Below, in pieces: positions 1-8,730 of a stretch of DNA of 64,000 nt. A program made the position numbers and the translations under genes. The notes below the pieces were generated by a model. That model saw only the letters and a program-made list of their open reading frames with translations, was not told where the DNA came from and searched no databases. Positions within the stretch are counted from its first letter, which is position 1; the number at the start of each line of letters is the position of its first letter. Origin of the DNA: DATKDP01 sp035546335 (GTDB lineage: Bacteria > Acidobacteriota > Thermoanaerobaculia > Gp7-AA8); contig DATKDP010000111.1 in assembly GCA_035546335.1 (NCBI GenBank), forward strand, positions 80,625 to 144,624. The letters run 5' to 3'.

Positions 1-315
1 CGCGCAGTCGAATCGATGTACCGCGCGGGGCGCTACGACGAGATCGCCGCCTACTGTCTCGAGGACGTCCGCGCCACCTGCGAGCTCTACGAGAAGCTCG
101 CGCCAACGATTCTCCAGCTCACACTTCGCGACGAGGCAGCTCGCGCCGCACGCGCCACGCAGCCCGACTCGATCACCGAGAGTCCGGCAATCGTGGCCTC
201 GGTCGAGGCCACCTCGACATCGATCGCTGCTTCGGACGGCGGAGAGATCGTGCTGTCCGAATCGATCGTCGTCGAGGCAATCGTCGATGAGCCGGCCGAC
301 TCCAACGAGCTCTGA
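1..315 (+). CDS. C-terminal part of a DnaQ/PolB-like 3'-5' exonuclease (5' end outside window)
   Basis: The reading frame is open from the first base, so the gene begins before the window. The first 35 or so residues contain IAAYCLEDVRATCELYEKL. A Tyr/His-x-x-x-Asp pattern followed by an aromatic-rich helix is the last exonuclease motif of RNase H-fold 3'-5' exonucleases such as the predicted PolB-like group. The remaining 65 residues are an Ala/Ser/Glu-rich low-complexity tail with no visible domain. The family assignment rests on this one motif; the N-terminal DxE motif that would settle it is not in the window. The next gene, guanine deaminase, starts 132 bp downstream and need not be in the same unit. 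Confidence 0.5.
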   Translation, partial: RAVESMYRAGRYDEIAAYCLEDVRATCELYEKLAPTILQLTLRDEAARAARATQPDSITESPAIVASVEATSTSIAASDGGEIVLSESIVVEAIVDEPADSNEL

Positions 316-447
316 CCCCCGAGGCACGGGCGGCGACGCGGCCCGGAGGGCCGCATTGAACAGGCGTGGAACCGCAGCGCGACGATGAGCTGAACCTCTT
401 TCCACGCCGTTTCCCGCGGCCGTCGAGCGGTGGTAATGTAACCGCCG

Positions 448-1749
448 ATGGTCGTCTATCGCTCCGCGATTTTCACGCCCCTCGCCGATCCCTTTCCTTC
501 GACCGAGCTCGAAGGAACCTACCGGCATCTCGACGATGGGTACCTGGTCGTCGACGACCGCGGATCGATCGCCGGGGTCGGCCCCTGGGATTCGCTGCCG
601 GATCATCATCGCGACCACCCCGTCGTGCGTCTCTCGCCGGACCGGCTCATCTCTCCCGGCTTCGTCGACGCGCACCTGCACGGACCGCAGCTGGAGATGA
701 TCGGGTCGTACGGAGGCCATCTTCTCGAATGGCTCAATCGCTATACCTTTCCCACGGAGATGAAGTTCGCCGACCCTGAGTATGCACGCAACGTCTCCGC
801 CGGCCTCTTCGACGAGCTGCTTCGCAATGGAACGCTGCTGACGCTCGTCTTCTCCACCTCGCATACCGAAGCGACGAACGTCCTCTTCGAGGAGGCCGAG
901 CGGCGCGGGATGCGGGCGATCATCGGCAAGGCGATGATGGATCGCAACGCTCCGGCGGGATTGATCGAATCGACGGAGGACTCGTACCGCGGGACGCTGG
1001 AGCTTCTGAAGCGCTGGGGGCACCACGAGATCCTCCGGTACGCGATCTCCCCCCGCTTCGCGCCGACAGCGACCCAGAAACTGCTCCATCTAGCCGGCGA
1101 GCTGAGACAGGAATTTCCGGAAGCCTATGTTCACACCCATGTTTCGGAGAATCTCTCCGAAGTCTTCTGGGTCAAGCAGCTCTTCCCGGATGCCGAGAAC
1201 TATGTCGATGTCTACGACCAGGCAGGGCTCCTGGGAGAACGGACGATTCTCGCTCATGGAGTGCATCTGTCCGACGAGGAGCTGAGGACCGTCGCTGAAT
1301 CGAAAACGCGCATCTGTCACTGTCCCAACTCGAACCTGTTTCTGGGAAGCGGGCTGTTTCCTCTCAAGAGCGTTCTTCGAGCCGGAATCACCGTCGCTCT
1401 CGGAAGCGACATCGGCGCCGGAACGACCCCCTCGATGCTCAATGCGATGGCGGATGCCTACAAGGTGCAGCAGGTTCAGGGCATCTCGCTGAGCCCGTTT
1501 CACCTCTGGTATCTCGCGACGCTCGGAGGGGCGCGGGCTCTCTCGCTCGGGGACACGACCGGCAGCATCGAGGAAGGAAAGGAAGCCGACTTCATTGTTC
1601 TCGATCTGTCTGCCACACCGCTGCTCAGACGGCGCATCGCGTCGGCCGGTGCTCTCGAAGACATGCTCGCCGCCCTCATCTTCATCGGTGATGACCGCGT
1701 CGTCGACCGCGCCTTCGTCCGCGGACGAGAGGTCTACGCGCGCGGATGA
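448..1749 (+). CDS. guaD: Guanine deaminase
   Basis: Cytoplasmic zinc amidohydrolase that converts guanine to xanthine and ammonia in purine salvage and catabolism. The 433-residue length fits the family. The metal-binding motif DAHLHGPQ gives His76 and His78. HTHVSE near residue 230 and AHGVH at about 269-273 supply further ligands. The guanine-deaminase-type signature CHCPNSNLFLGSG follows, and GSDIGAGT supplies the catalytic Asp at about 321. The C-terminus has the usual GSIEEGKEADFIVLD strand that closes the small beta domain. No other purine-degradation gene is adjacent, so it appears to be a stand-alone gene. Chlorohydrolase-type relatives are possible, but the combined motifs favour guanine deaminase. 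Confidence 0.93.
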   Translation: MVVYRSAIFTPLADPFPSTELEGTYRHLDDGYLVVDDRGSIAGVGPWDSLPDHHRDHPVVRLSPDRLISPGFVDAHLHGPQLEMIGSYGGHLLEWLNRYTFPTEMKFADPEYARNVSAGLFDELLRNGTLLTLVFSTSHTEATNVLFEEAERRGMRAIIGKAMMDRNAPAGLIESTEDSYRGTLELLKRWGHHEILRYAISPRFAPTATQKLLHLAGELRQEFPEAYVHTHVSENLSEVFWVKQLFPDAENYVDVYDQAGLLGERTILAHGVHLSDEELRTVAESKTRICHCPNSNLFLGSGLFPLKSVLRAGITVALGSDIGAGTTPSMLNAMADAYKVQQVQGISLSPFHLWYLATLGGARALSLGDTTGSIEEGKEADFIVLDLSATPLLRRRIASAGALEDMLAALIFIGDDRVVDRAFVRGREVYARG

Positions 1750-1806
1750 TCCCAGGGACCGTCCGCCTGGCGTGTGATTTGAAAACGTGATCGAGGGAGG
1801 TTCCAC

Positions 1807-3003
1807 ATGTTCGAGATCGACTCGCGTCGTTTCCGCATCCTCGGCATTGCACTGCTGTTCTCGGCAACCAGCCTTTCCGCACAGGGGCGTCTCACCTGGG
1901 AGCGGGCGGCGGACATCGAGCGCGGAGTCTCGGGAAGGATCGCCGGCACGGTCACCGACCTCGATGCGGCTCGCCTTCGCTTCTCGATCGTCACAGAAGA
2001 GGAAGCCACCGGATCATCGGTCCTGGTCATGGCCGACGCCGTCTCCACACAGTATCGCGGCTTCGGTACGGGCGGCGAGGTCCTTCGTGGATCGACGGGA
2101 TTCGCTCGCCTTCAGAGCGGTGATCGCGTCGAGATCCAGGGGACCGGAGCCGGCCCGGCAACCGTCACCGCGCGCGATGTCACTCTGCTCGGAAGGACCG
2201 TCGGCGCCGCGACGACCACTCCGCCGCCCTCGGCATTCGTCGATGGAGTCGTTCGCCAGATGAATGCGCGCGAGTCGACCCTGGTCATCGAGACGGATGG
2301 TCGCCAGCTCTTCACCGTCTACGGGACAACGTCGACTCCCGTTCACTATCAGGGGAGAGTTCATCGCATCGGCAACATCGAACCGGGAGACCGTATCCGC
2401 GTCGAAGTCGCCAGCCCGGTGACCGGAGGTGTGCGCCCGCGGGCGATCCTCGTTCTCGCCAGCGTGTCCGATCCCGCCTCGGCGATCCAGGGAAGGACTC
2501 TGACCTCGATCGCGGGGCGCGTGACGCGAATCGATGTCGCCGCGATGACGTTGCGACTCACCACGCGCGACGGGGACGTACGGGTCGACGCGAGATTCGC
2601 GATGGATGAGAGCGGCAACCGCTTTCCCCTCTCCGATGTGCGAGCCGGTGATCAGCTCGAGGTGAGCGGCCAGTTCGAAGAGCTCGGCCTCTTTCGAGCG
2701 GATGCCATCCGCCCTGCGAGCAGCGGAATCGCGCCGCCGCCCGGCGAGCCGGGTCAACCGCTGGAAACGGTGGTGATTTACGGAACGGTCGAAGAGCCGA
2801 TCCGAGCCGGCAACATCCTCCCGGTGCGAGACACATCGAGCGACCGCGTCGTCGAGATCACCCTGGTCGACGACTTCATCGTCCGTCTCAAGGCAGGCAC
2901 CTACATCACCGCAGACCAGCTCCGGAAGGGCGACCGCGTCGTCGTTCAGCTCTTTCGGGTCGGCTCCGACCTCCTTATCGCGCAGACGATCCGGACGCGA
3001 TGA
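1807..3003 (+). CDS. Exported protein with repeated DUF5666-like beta domains
   Basis: A 398-residue protein with a signal peptide (hydrophobic GIALLFSATSLSAQ at residues 13-26) and no later membrane segment, so it is probably periplasmic or outer-membrane associated. The mature part holds four short beta modules in a row. Each has the pattern G-x-V/I-hydrophobic, a middle strand, then GDRVEI or GDRIRV or GDQLEV or GDRVVV. This is the small OB-like DUF5666 repeat found in exported proteins of Acidobacteria and Proteobacteria. The function of the family is unknown. GGGAGG lies six bases before the ATG and fixes the start. It follows guaD by 57 bp and might be cotranscribed, although the functions do not obviously connect. 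Confidence 0.7.
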   Translation: MFEIDSRRFRILGIALLFSATSLSAQGRLTWERAADIERGVSGRIAGTVTDLDAARLRFSIVTEEEATGSSVLVMADAVSTQYRGFGTGGEVLRGSTGFARLQSGDRVEIQGTGAGPATVTARDVTLLGRTVGAATTTPPPSAFVDGVVRQMNARESTLVIETDGRQLFTVYGTTSTPVHYQGRVHRIGNIEPGDRIRVEVASPVTGGVRPRAILVLASVSDPASAIQGRTLTSIAGRVTRIDVAAMTLRLTTRDGDVRVDARFAMDESGNRFPLSDVRAGDQLEVSGQFEELGLFRADAIRPASSGIAPPPGEPGQPLETVVIYGTVEEPIRAGNILPVRDTSSDRVVEITLVDDFIVRLKAGTYITADQLRKGDRVVVQLFRVGSDLLIAQTIRTR

Positions 3004-3072
3004 GACGCCATGCTGTCATTCCGAGCGGTGGGTGGGAGGGAAGGCGAGGGATCTCGCCTCAGGTCCAATGCA

Positions 3073-3108
3073 GGGGAGAGCGGGCGTCCCGCGCCCGCCT
3101 CTGTTCCA
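3073..3108 (+). repeat. Interspersed palindromic repeat, family A (single copy)
   Basis: A 36-bp unit whose core is GCGGGCG, a TCCCG loop, and CGCCCGC: a perfect 7-bp stem. Near-identical copies lie at 8758-8792, 8834-8869, 8937-8965 (inverted), 8999-9026 (inverted), 23445-23480 and 48412-48447. All are intergenic. The surrounding stretch 3004-3160 holds no convincing gene. Confidence 0.85.
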
Positions 3109-3164
3109 TCCGCGATGATGCAACCGACCATCACGCGGTTACCCGTCCGCGACGAGCGTCCCGA

Positions 3165-3575
3165 TCGCTCACCGCATCGCCTGCCACGCTCAAACACTAC
3201 GACTCTGCGGGCGTCGCGGCGTTCAACTGCGGCACCAATCGCCCCTCTGAAGGTCGCAACCTCTACGTCCCCGTTCGAACCCTCGTCTACAACGTCGCAC
3301 GGTGCATTCCCGACGCGTCCGGAACGCGACGTGACGGCTGGCTGCTTTCGACCGACGGAAGACTTCTTTCGATCGTCTACACCCTCGACAAGACGAATCT
3401 CTTCCGCTTCATCGGAACCAACACGATCTTCTCCGCAGCGAACGCGACGCGCGACGGATTCCGCATCTCCGGGGCGGAGTCCGGCTGCTCGGGACTTCAT
3501 GTGCACGGCGCCCATCCGTGCAATGGTGGTCCCGACCTCAACCCGGGCGGCTGCGGTCACGGCCGCGTTCGGATT
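3165..3575 (+). pseudogene. Coding-like remnant of an unrecognised protein
   Basis: The frame through codons starting at about 3186 has the G/C-biased third positions of the real genes here. It reads like ordinary protein: segments NLYVPVRTLVYNVARCIPD, DGWLLSTDGRLLSIVYTLD and TNLFRFIGTNTIF, then a Cys/Gly/His-rich stretch. It has no plausible start: upstream the frame runs into the family A repeat. Downstream it loses coding character near 3575 and runs into repeats. I read it as an internal piece of a decayed gene, perhaps a secreted Cys-containing protein. I do not recognise the family. Confidence 0.35.
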
Positions 3576-3759
3576 TCTCGCGCCACCTGGAGTCCGCATC
3601 CGCGACAAGTTCGGCTTTCTGGCCAACAGGTGAGTTGCGAACCGATTGCGCCGTTGGAAACCAGCGCCCCGCGGAGTCGAGCTTGCGGCGGGAAGCGCCA
3701 CATTCGATCAGTGACCTCACCCGAGCAACCCGCACCCCGAAGGGGAGCAAGGATTCCAG

Positions 3760-3945
3760 CCGGTGGTGAGCGCGAAGCGCCACCACCGGTTTGCGAGATC
3801 CGACATTGCAACGTGGGCACCCCGGCATGGGTGCCGGGATGAAATGTGACAGCGCACGGCCCCTTTCCCTGCAGCCCTGCCGGGCTGCGGCTGACTTCGC
3901 GCTGGGCGTAATGTTCCGGTGGTGGCGCTTCGCGCTCACCACCGG
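3760..3945. repeat. Pair of identical palindromic units in inverted orientation (family D)
   Basis: A 30-bp unit at 3760-3789 (arms CCGGTGGTG and CACCACCGG around a GCG-rich loop) recurs as its exact reverse complement at 3916-3945. Each copy can form its own hairpin and the pair can form a large cruciform. Between and after them are further small hairpins: GGCACCC...GGGTGCC at about 3815-3838, CAGCCCTGCCGGGCTG at about 3872-3887 and CATCCTTTCAGGATG at about 3958-3972. The whole 3700-4000 stretch is a composite hairpin-rich element, not a gene. A diverged relative lies at 38876-38925. Confidence 0.75.
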
Positions 3946-4092
3946 CTGTGGTCCAGGCATCCTTTCAGGATGCATCCCTGTCGTCCGCGCGTCGCGCCTT
4001 GCTGGCAAGCACATCGACACATCGCGGAATCGATGCGCAGACATCGTCTCGGATACGATATGGTACGCAATGACCGCGACGAGGAGCCCGTC

Positions 4093-4554
4093 ATGACCGT
4101 CAAAGCGATTCCGGATGGCTACGCCGCAGTGACTCCCTACCTGGTGATGAAGAATGCATCGAAGGCGATCGATTTCTACAAACAGGTCTTCGATGCGACC
4201 GAGCGGCTGCGCATGGACGCGCCGGGCGGGAAGATCGGACACGCCGAGCTGGAGATCGGAGACTCGTTGATCATGCTCGCCGACGAATCTCCCGAGATGG
4301 GCTTCGTCGGCCCGGAGACGATCGGAGGTACGCCGGTCACCCTCATGCTTTACGTCGAGGACGTCGATGCGCGGTTCCGACGTGCGATCGATGCCGGTGC
4401 AAAGGAGCTGAGAGCGGTACAGGACCAGTTCTATGGCGATCGCTCGGGAACGCTGACCGATCCATTCGGCCACGTCTGGACGATCGGGACCCACATCGAA
4501 GACGTCTCGCCCGAGGAGATGAGCCGCCGGATGGAAGCGATGATGGGAAAATAG
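4093..4554 (+). CDS. VOC-superfamily (glyoxalase/PhnB-like) protein
   Basis: A 153-residue protein of the vicinal-oxygen-chelate fold with the PhnB-like pattern: VTPYLVMKNASKAIDFYKQVF, then HAELEIGDSLIMLADE, then the second half with LTDPFGHVWTIGTH. Family members include glyoxalases, dioxygenases and antibiotic-binding proteins; the exact substrate cannot be told. The start at 4093 is supported by GAGGAG six bases upstream. A longer in-frame extension reaches back into the repeat region and is unlikely to be translated. The residues before the final Lys (EEMSRRMEAMM) are typical of this subgroup. Confidence 0.8.
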   Translation: MTVKAIPDGYAAVTPYLVMKNASKAIDFYKQVFDATERLRMDAPGGKIGHAELEIGDSLIMLADESPEMGFVGPETIGGTPVTLMLYVEDVDARFRRAIDAGAKELRAVQDQFYGDRSGTLTDPFGHVWTIGTHIEDVSPEEMSRRMEAMMGK

Positions 4555-4566
4555 GAAGCATGACGG

Positions 4567-4806
4567 ATGAGCTCCCGCCTCGACACGCGCCTCGTCGCGC
4601 GCCGCCTCGTCGACCCGCAGGATCCGCGCATGCGCGCGCTGTACCGGCCGCGAACGACCCGCGCCGTTCTCGCCCTCGGCCGCTGCTGGATCATCATCGC
4701 CGCCGCGCTGGCGCTCGCGGCGTGGAAGCCCGGACTCCTCACGTTTGCCGTCGCCTTCGTCATCGTTGGAACGCAGCAGTATGCGCTCTCGATTCTCTCG
4801 CCGCCG
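4567..4806 (+). pseudogene. N-terminal fragment of a fatty acid desaturase-like gene
   Basis: The first 80 residues (RMRALYRPRTTRAVLALGR, a hydrophobic helix, then VIVGTQQYALSIL) match the start of membrane fatty acid desaturases. There the last segment runs directly into the first histidine box. Here the histidine box never appears: after Ile-Leu-Ser the frame changes to Pro/Arg-rich non-protein sequence and stops at 4947. All iron-binding histidines are missing, so the product cannot be active. The break coincides with the beginning of an acetyltransferase remnant, suggesting a deletion that joined two genes. Confidence 0.6.
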
Positions 4807-5210
4807 GTTTCGTCGCCGGCGGACCGAGTGGCGAGGAAGCCGCCCGATACCGGACGCGACGCTCGGCCGCCGCGCTTGCTCTCCTCCGCCGGCCATGGCT
4901 GCTCTGCGACCCGGCGATCGTTCGGATGGCGGCGCGCCGCGCAGTGATGCGCCAGGCTCCGGAACCCCGGCATCGTGGTTCCTTTCGATCATCGGTGTCG
5001 ATCCCGCGCTCCATGGCAGGGGAATCGGGCAACGACTCCTCGAGGCATTCGAGGAGGAGGGAAAGCGACGCGGCTTCTCCGAAGCAGCACTGCAGGTGCA
5101 CATCTCGAACGCAGCGGCGCGCCGCCTTGTACGAGCGATCGGGATGGCATGAGAGCGGGAAGGTGGGTGCCGAGCGAGTGCGGTATGATCGGTCGCTGGT
5201 GACGACGTGA
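4785..5210 (+). pseudogene. Frameshifted GNAT N-acetyltransferase remnant
   Basis: Residues from a GNAT acetyltransferase are spread over two frames. At about 4970-5125 one frame reads SIIGVDPALHGRGIGQRLL and then AALQVHISNAAARRL, which is the acetyl-CoA binding motif A (the R-G-x-G loop) and motif B. At about 5125-5195 the continuation LYERSGWHESGKV lies in another frame, so at least one frameshift is present. A probable upstream piece (EEAARYRTRRSAAALALLRR) is in a third segment at about 4820-4900. No single frame encodes the domain. It adjoins the desaturase fragment and ends just before the patatin gene. Confidence 0.6.
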
Positions 5211-6346
5211 CGGCCTCGCGCATCGCCATCGTTCTCACTGGCGGGGGCGCCAGAGCGGCCTATCAGATCGGCGTGCTCCAGGGGATCGCGCGCCGCTTCC
5301 CCGATGTGTCGTTCGACGTCGTCACCGGCGTATCCGCCGGCGCCATCAATGCCATGTATCTGGCAGCAGGTACGGGCTCGACAGCAGAGAACCTCCTCGC
5401 GCTGCAGGATCTGTGGGAGAACCTCGAGATCGATCACGTCTTTCGCGTCGATTCCGGCTCGCTCCCGCGGAATGTGCTCAGCTGGGGAATGCGGCTGCTC
5501 AGCGGCGGCCACTCGGCACCGCGCGTTCAGGGGCTCGTCGACACCTCTCCGCTCCGCGCTCTGCTCGAGCGAATCTTCCACTGCACGCCGGACGGATACA
5601 TCGGCGGCATCGAGGAAAACCTGGCTCGGGGCGGCCCCGCCGCAGTTGCCGTCACGACCCTCGATTACTCCACGGGGCGGACGGTCACCTGGATTGCCGG
5701 GGACGGGGGGCACCTGTGGGAGCGACCGATGCGACGCAGTGTGAGGGCCCGCTTCACGATCGATCACGTGATGGCGTCGGCGGCGCTGCCGATACTCTTC
5801 CCGGCGGTGAAAGTGGGCAATTCGTGGCATGGGGACGGCGGCATTCGACTTGCCGCTCCCCTCTCACCCGCGCTGCACCTCGGTGCCGACCGCATCATCG
5901 CCATTTCCACCCGTTTTGCGAAAACGTTCGACGAGGCCGAACAGCCGCAAACCATCGGCTACCCCCCTCCCGCACAAATTCTCGGCCAGCTCATGAACGC
6001 CGTTTTCCTCGATGCACTCGATGAGGATGCGCTCTCGCTCGAGCGCTCCAACGCACTCCTCCGCGAGCTGCCGCCCGAAAAGCGAGGCTCGTTCCGTCTG
6101 ATCGATCTCCTCGTCATCCGCCCATCGGTCGATCTCGGAAAGCTCGCAGGCGACTTCGAGCCCAGACTTCCCCGCGGGTTTCGATTCCTCATGCGCGGGC
6201 TCGGCACCAGAGAAACGTCGAGCCCCGACTTTCTCAGCCTTCTCATGTTTCAGAAGGACTACCTCCGCCGGCTCCTGTCTCTCGGGGAAGCCGATGCCAC
6301 CTCCCGCCTCGACGCAATCGGAAAGTTGCTCGCAAGCAATTCGTAG
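5207..6346 (+). CDS. Patatin-like phospholipase
   Basis: A 379-residue Ser-Asp dyad lipid acyl hydrolase. It shows the oxyanion-hole motif TGGGARAAYQIGVL near the N-terminus, the nucleophile elbow GVSAG at about residues 42-46, and the catalytic DGG at about 210 within HGDGGIRLAAPLSPALHLG. There is no signal peptide, so it probably acts on the cytoplasmic face of membranes. Bacterial patatins serve in lipid turnover or as effectors; context does not decide. The start is GTG at 5207, which leaves a full N-terminal beta strand before the glycine loop. Confidence 0.88.
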   Translation: MTASRIAIVLTGGGARAAYQIGVLQGIARRFPDVSFDVVTGVSAGAINAMYLAAGTGSTAENLLALQDLWENLEIDHVFRVDSGSLPRNVLSWGMRLLSGGHSAPRVQGLVDTSPLRALLERIFHCTPDGYIGGIEENLARGGPAAVAVTTLDYSTGRTVTWIAGDGGHLWERPMRRSVRARFTIDHVMASAALPILFPAVKVGNSWHGDGGIRLAAPLSPALHLGADRIIAISTRFAKTFDEAEQPQTIGYPPPAQILGQLMNAVFLDALDEDALSLERSNALLRELPPEKRGSFRLIDLLVIRPSVDLGKLAGDFEPRLPRGFRFLMRGLGTRETSSPDFLSLLMFQKDYLRRLLSLGEADATSRLDAIGKLLASNS

Positions 6347-6433
6347 GGACGAAGCATTTGCGCGAGCACACACCACCTCGACGAGATCCGTCGCTTTTGC
6401 GGCGGCTTGGCAGCGCAATCGCTTCGATGCGGG
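6343..6433 (+). repeat. Diverged copy of palindromic repeat family B
   Basis: Begins at the stop codon of the patatin gene with GTAGGGACGAAGCATTTGCG, the conserved left arm of family B. It ends near GCAGCGCAATCGCTTCG, a slightly mutated right arm. The interior differs from other copies. It occupies the 120-bp gap before the coiled-coil gene. Confidence 0.6.
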
Positions 6434-6465
6434 CTCCCGCATCGCCCGTGTTACGCTTTCCAGCC

Positions 6466-6657
6466 ATGGGATTTCTGTGGGATCTGATTCAGCATTCGCA
6501 GATCGAGGAACAGCGAAAGCGATCGGGAAACCTCGAGGCCCGCGTCGCGCAGCTCGAGGAGGAGCTGCGCGCCACACGAGCGATCGTACACGAGGCGCTA
6601 CTGCGCCTCGAAGCGCGGCTGGGTGAGGATCTGAATCGCGACGGTCGCATCGGGTGA
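6466..6657 (+). CDS. Small coiled-coil protein
   Basis: A 63-residue protein starting MGFLWDLIQHSQI, followed by heptad-patterned residues (EARVAQLEEELRATR and VHEALLRLEARLGED) typical of a short dimeric coiled coil. Such tiny helical proteins are common in this lineage and have no known function. The chosen start matches the point where coding character begins; a longer in-frame extension runs back into repeat family B. Its stop overlaps the GTG of the ACT-domain gene by three bases, so the two are very probably translated together. Confidence 0.6.
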   Translation: MGFLWDLIQHSQIEEQRKRSGNLEARVAQLEEELRATRAIVHEALLRLEARLGEDLNRDGRIG

Positions 6658-7034
6658 GAGGGATGCGTCTCCTGCAACTCTCCGGCGAGCTGGCGATCGT
6701 CCGGCTGCCGGCCGGCGCCGCGGTTCCTTCGTGGTTACCCGATCGCCCCTTCGTCTCCCTGACGCGAACCGAGGACGAGCTTTCGATTATCTGCCTCTCG
6801 ACGCTGGTGCCACCCGAGGAGCGGGCCGAGACGGGCTGGATCGCATTCCGCGTGGCAGACGCTCTCGACTTCTCCATGACCGGCGTCGTCTCCTCGCTCG
6901 CCTCGCCTCTCGCGGGGGCGGGCATCTCGATCTTCGTCGTATCCACGTTCGACACCGACTACATTCTCGTGCGCCTGCCGGCGGCCGATGCGGCGCGAGC
7001 CGCGTGGCGAGCCGCGGGCCATGAGGTGACGTAG
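6654..7034 (+). CDS. ACT-domain protein
   Basis: A 126-residue protein made of two ACT-like halves. The first runs LSGELAIVRLPAGAAVPSWL to ELSIIC. The second runs GWIAFRVADALDFSMTG, then GISIFVVSTFDTDYILV, the signature of the stand-alone ACT/CASTOR-like family related to the regulatory domains of aspartate kinase. These proteins are assumed to bind an amino acid; the ligand is unknown. The start may be GTG at 6654 or ATG at 6663. The gene overlaps the preceding coiled-coil gene. Confidence 0.75.
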   Translation: MRGMRLLQLSGELAIVRLPAGAAVPSWLPDRPFVSLTRTEDELSIICLSTLVPPEERAETGWIAFRVADALDFSMTGVVSSLASPLAGAGISIFVVSTFDTDYILVRLPAADAARAAWRAAGHEVT

Positions 7035-7204
7035 GGGCAACGATTTCAGAAACCCAGCAACCGCCGACGCACATCGCAGGAGCCAGCGTTCCTGTGCTCC
7101 TCGTAGGCCATCGTCACTCCATCGTTCGCGATCCGTGACCGTTCCGTTCCTCGGCGCCGACACGGAAGGGTTAGACTCGACGCATCTCGAATGGAGGTAC
7201 GCCG

Positions 7205-8728
7205 ATGTTCCGACTCTCGATTCCTCTGATTCTCGTGGCGACTCTGGCCGTGGCGGCCGACAATCCGAAAACGCTGACGGAGCGCTCGCAGGCGCGCGCT
7301 CGCGCGATTCTCGATCGTTCGGTCGAGGCGATCGGCGGCGCCGAGGCGCTGCAGCAGATCGAGACGGTGACGATGCAGCTCGAAGGGGAGACGTGGCCTC
7401 GTCTTCAGATGACGACACCCGAGCCTCCCTTCGAATCGGGGACCTTCCACGAATCGCTCACCTTCGATCTGAAAAACAATCGCATCCTGCTCGAGCAGCG
7501 CAACCGGGGCAACGGATTCGAAGGACACAACACGATCGTTCTGGGGTCGGGCGAGGGGGCGAACTACGACCTTCGCGGGCGAACGGTCACCCCGATTCCG
7601 GCGGCTCAGGCGACCCAGCAGCAGTTCGTGCAGTATCACCGGCGTCTCCCCCACCTGCTCCTTCGCCAGGCGCTCGAGCGCTCCAATTCACTTCGCCACC
7701 TCGGTGAAGAGAACTTCGACGGCCGCAAGCACGAGGTCATCACCTTCGTCATGGCCGACACCCAGCAGGTCGCCCTCTACGTCGACGCCGCGTCGGGACT
7801 CGTATCGAAGTACGAGCTCATTTTCACCGACGCACTGACCGGCGAGGATGCGGCCGAGATCATCTTCGGCGACTACACCACCGTCGGGAAACTGAAGGTC
7901 CCGCGGAGCTGGACATGGCGCGTGGCAGGCGACCTTCAGGCGAAATATCGCATCCGTGCGGAATTCAACAAGGCCGTCACCGACCAGACCTTCCAGATCG
8001 CCGACGCTGCGTCATTCCGCAAAGTCAGCGCCCCGCCCCAGAATCTCGAAGCGAGAGTCGAGAAGCTCGGTGACGGAGTCTGGGTGATTCACAACGTGGC
8101 CGGGCAGAACCAGAATACGCTCGCAGTCGAATTCAAGGACTATGTGCTCGTCGTGGAGGCGCCCGGAACGAGCGGCGGCGCCGACCGCGTCATCGCCAGA
8201 ATCAAGGAGACGATTCCGGGAAAACCGATCCGCTACATCGCGATGACGCATCATCACGGAGATCACATCGGCGGAATGCGCGGCTTCATCGCCGAGGGGG
8301 CGACCGTCGTGACGACGCGAAACAACCGCGGCGTCATCGAAACAATGGCGGCTGCAGCGTTGAACGATCGGCTGGGAAAGAGTCCGCGCAAGCCGGAGTT
8401 TGCACTGCTCGAGAACGGCAAGCGGGTGCTCACCGACGGCCAGCAGACGGTGGAGCTGATCGACATCGGCCCGAACCCGCACGCGCGCGAGATGGTGATC
8501 GCCTGGCTGCCGCGCCAGCGGATCCTCTTCCAGGGAGACTTGTTCTTCGTGCCGAACAACGACGCTCCGTTCGGACCTCCGCAGGCGACGACTCTCAGCT
8601 TCGCGAAGAAGCTGAAAGAGCTGGGACTCGGAGTCGATCGGATTGCAGGAGTCCATGGACGGACGGCGACGATCGAGGAATTCCGTCTCGCGTCCGAGGG
8701 CGCAGGGTCGGCGGGAAGCAGCCAGTAG
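7205..8728 (+). CDS. Exported metallo-beta-lactamase-fold hydrolase with an N-terminal beta domain
   Basis: A 507-residue protein with an N-terminal signal peptide (SIPLILVATLAVAADN). About 250 residues of beta-rich domain follow, resembling outer-membrane-lipoprotein-sorting-type folds (IETVTMQLEGETWPRLQ, DGRKHEVITFVM). Then comes a metallo-beta-lactamase domain with the zinc motif THHHGDHIGGMRGF at about residues 347-360, a second metal region ILFQGDLFFV and the terminal GVHGR. It should be a periplasmic metal-dependent hydrolase; the substrate is unknown. GGAGG seven bases before the ATG fixes the start. The 3' end runs into a repeat array shared with convergent sdhB. Confidence 0.82.
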   Translation: MFRLSIPLILVATLAVAADNPKTLTERSQARARAILDRSVEAIGGAEALQQIETVTMQLEGETWPRLQMTTPEPPFESGTFHESLTFDLKNNRILLEQRNRGNGFEGHNTIVLGSGEGANYDLRGRTVTPIPAAQATQQQFVQYHRRLPHLLLRQALERSNSLRHLGEENFDGRKHEVITFVMADTQQVALYVDAASGLVSKYELIFTDALTGEDAAEIIFGDYTTVGKLKVPRSWTWRVAGDLQAKYRIRAEFNKAVTDQTFQIADAASFRKVSAPPQNLEARVEKLGDGVWVIHNVAGQNQNTLAVEFKDYVLVVEAPGTSGGADRVIARIKETIPGKPIRYIAMTHHHGDHIGGMRGFIAEGATVVTTRNNRGVIETMAAAALNDRLGKSPRKPEFALLENGKRVLTDGQQTVELIDIGPNPHAREMVIAWLPRQRILFQGDLFFVPNNDAPFGPPQATTLSFAKKLKELGLGVDRIAGVHGRTATIEEFRLASEGAGSAGSSQ

Positions 8729-8730
8729 GC

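Noticed and set aside
3538..5238. A 566-codon open frame on the minus strand
   Set aside because: It crosses repeats, an intact VOC gene and two remnants on the opposite strand, and its product is low-complexity Arg/Ala/Ser sequence.
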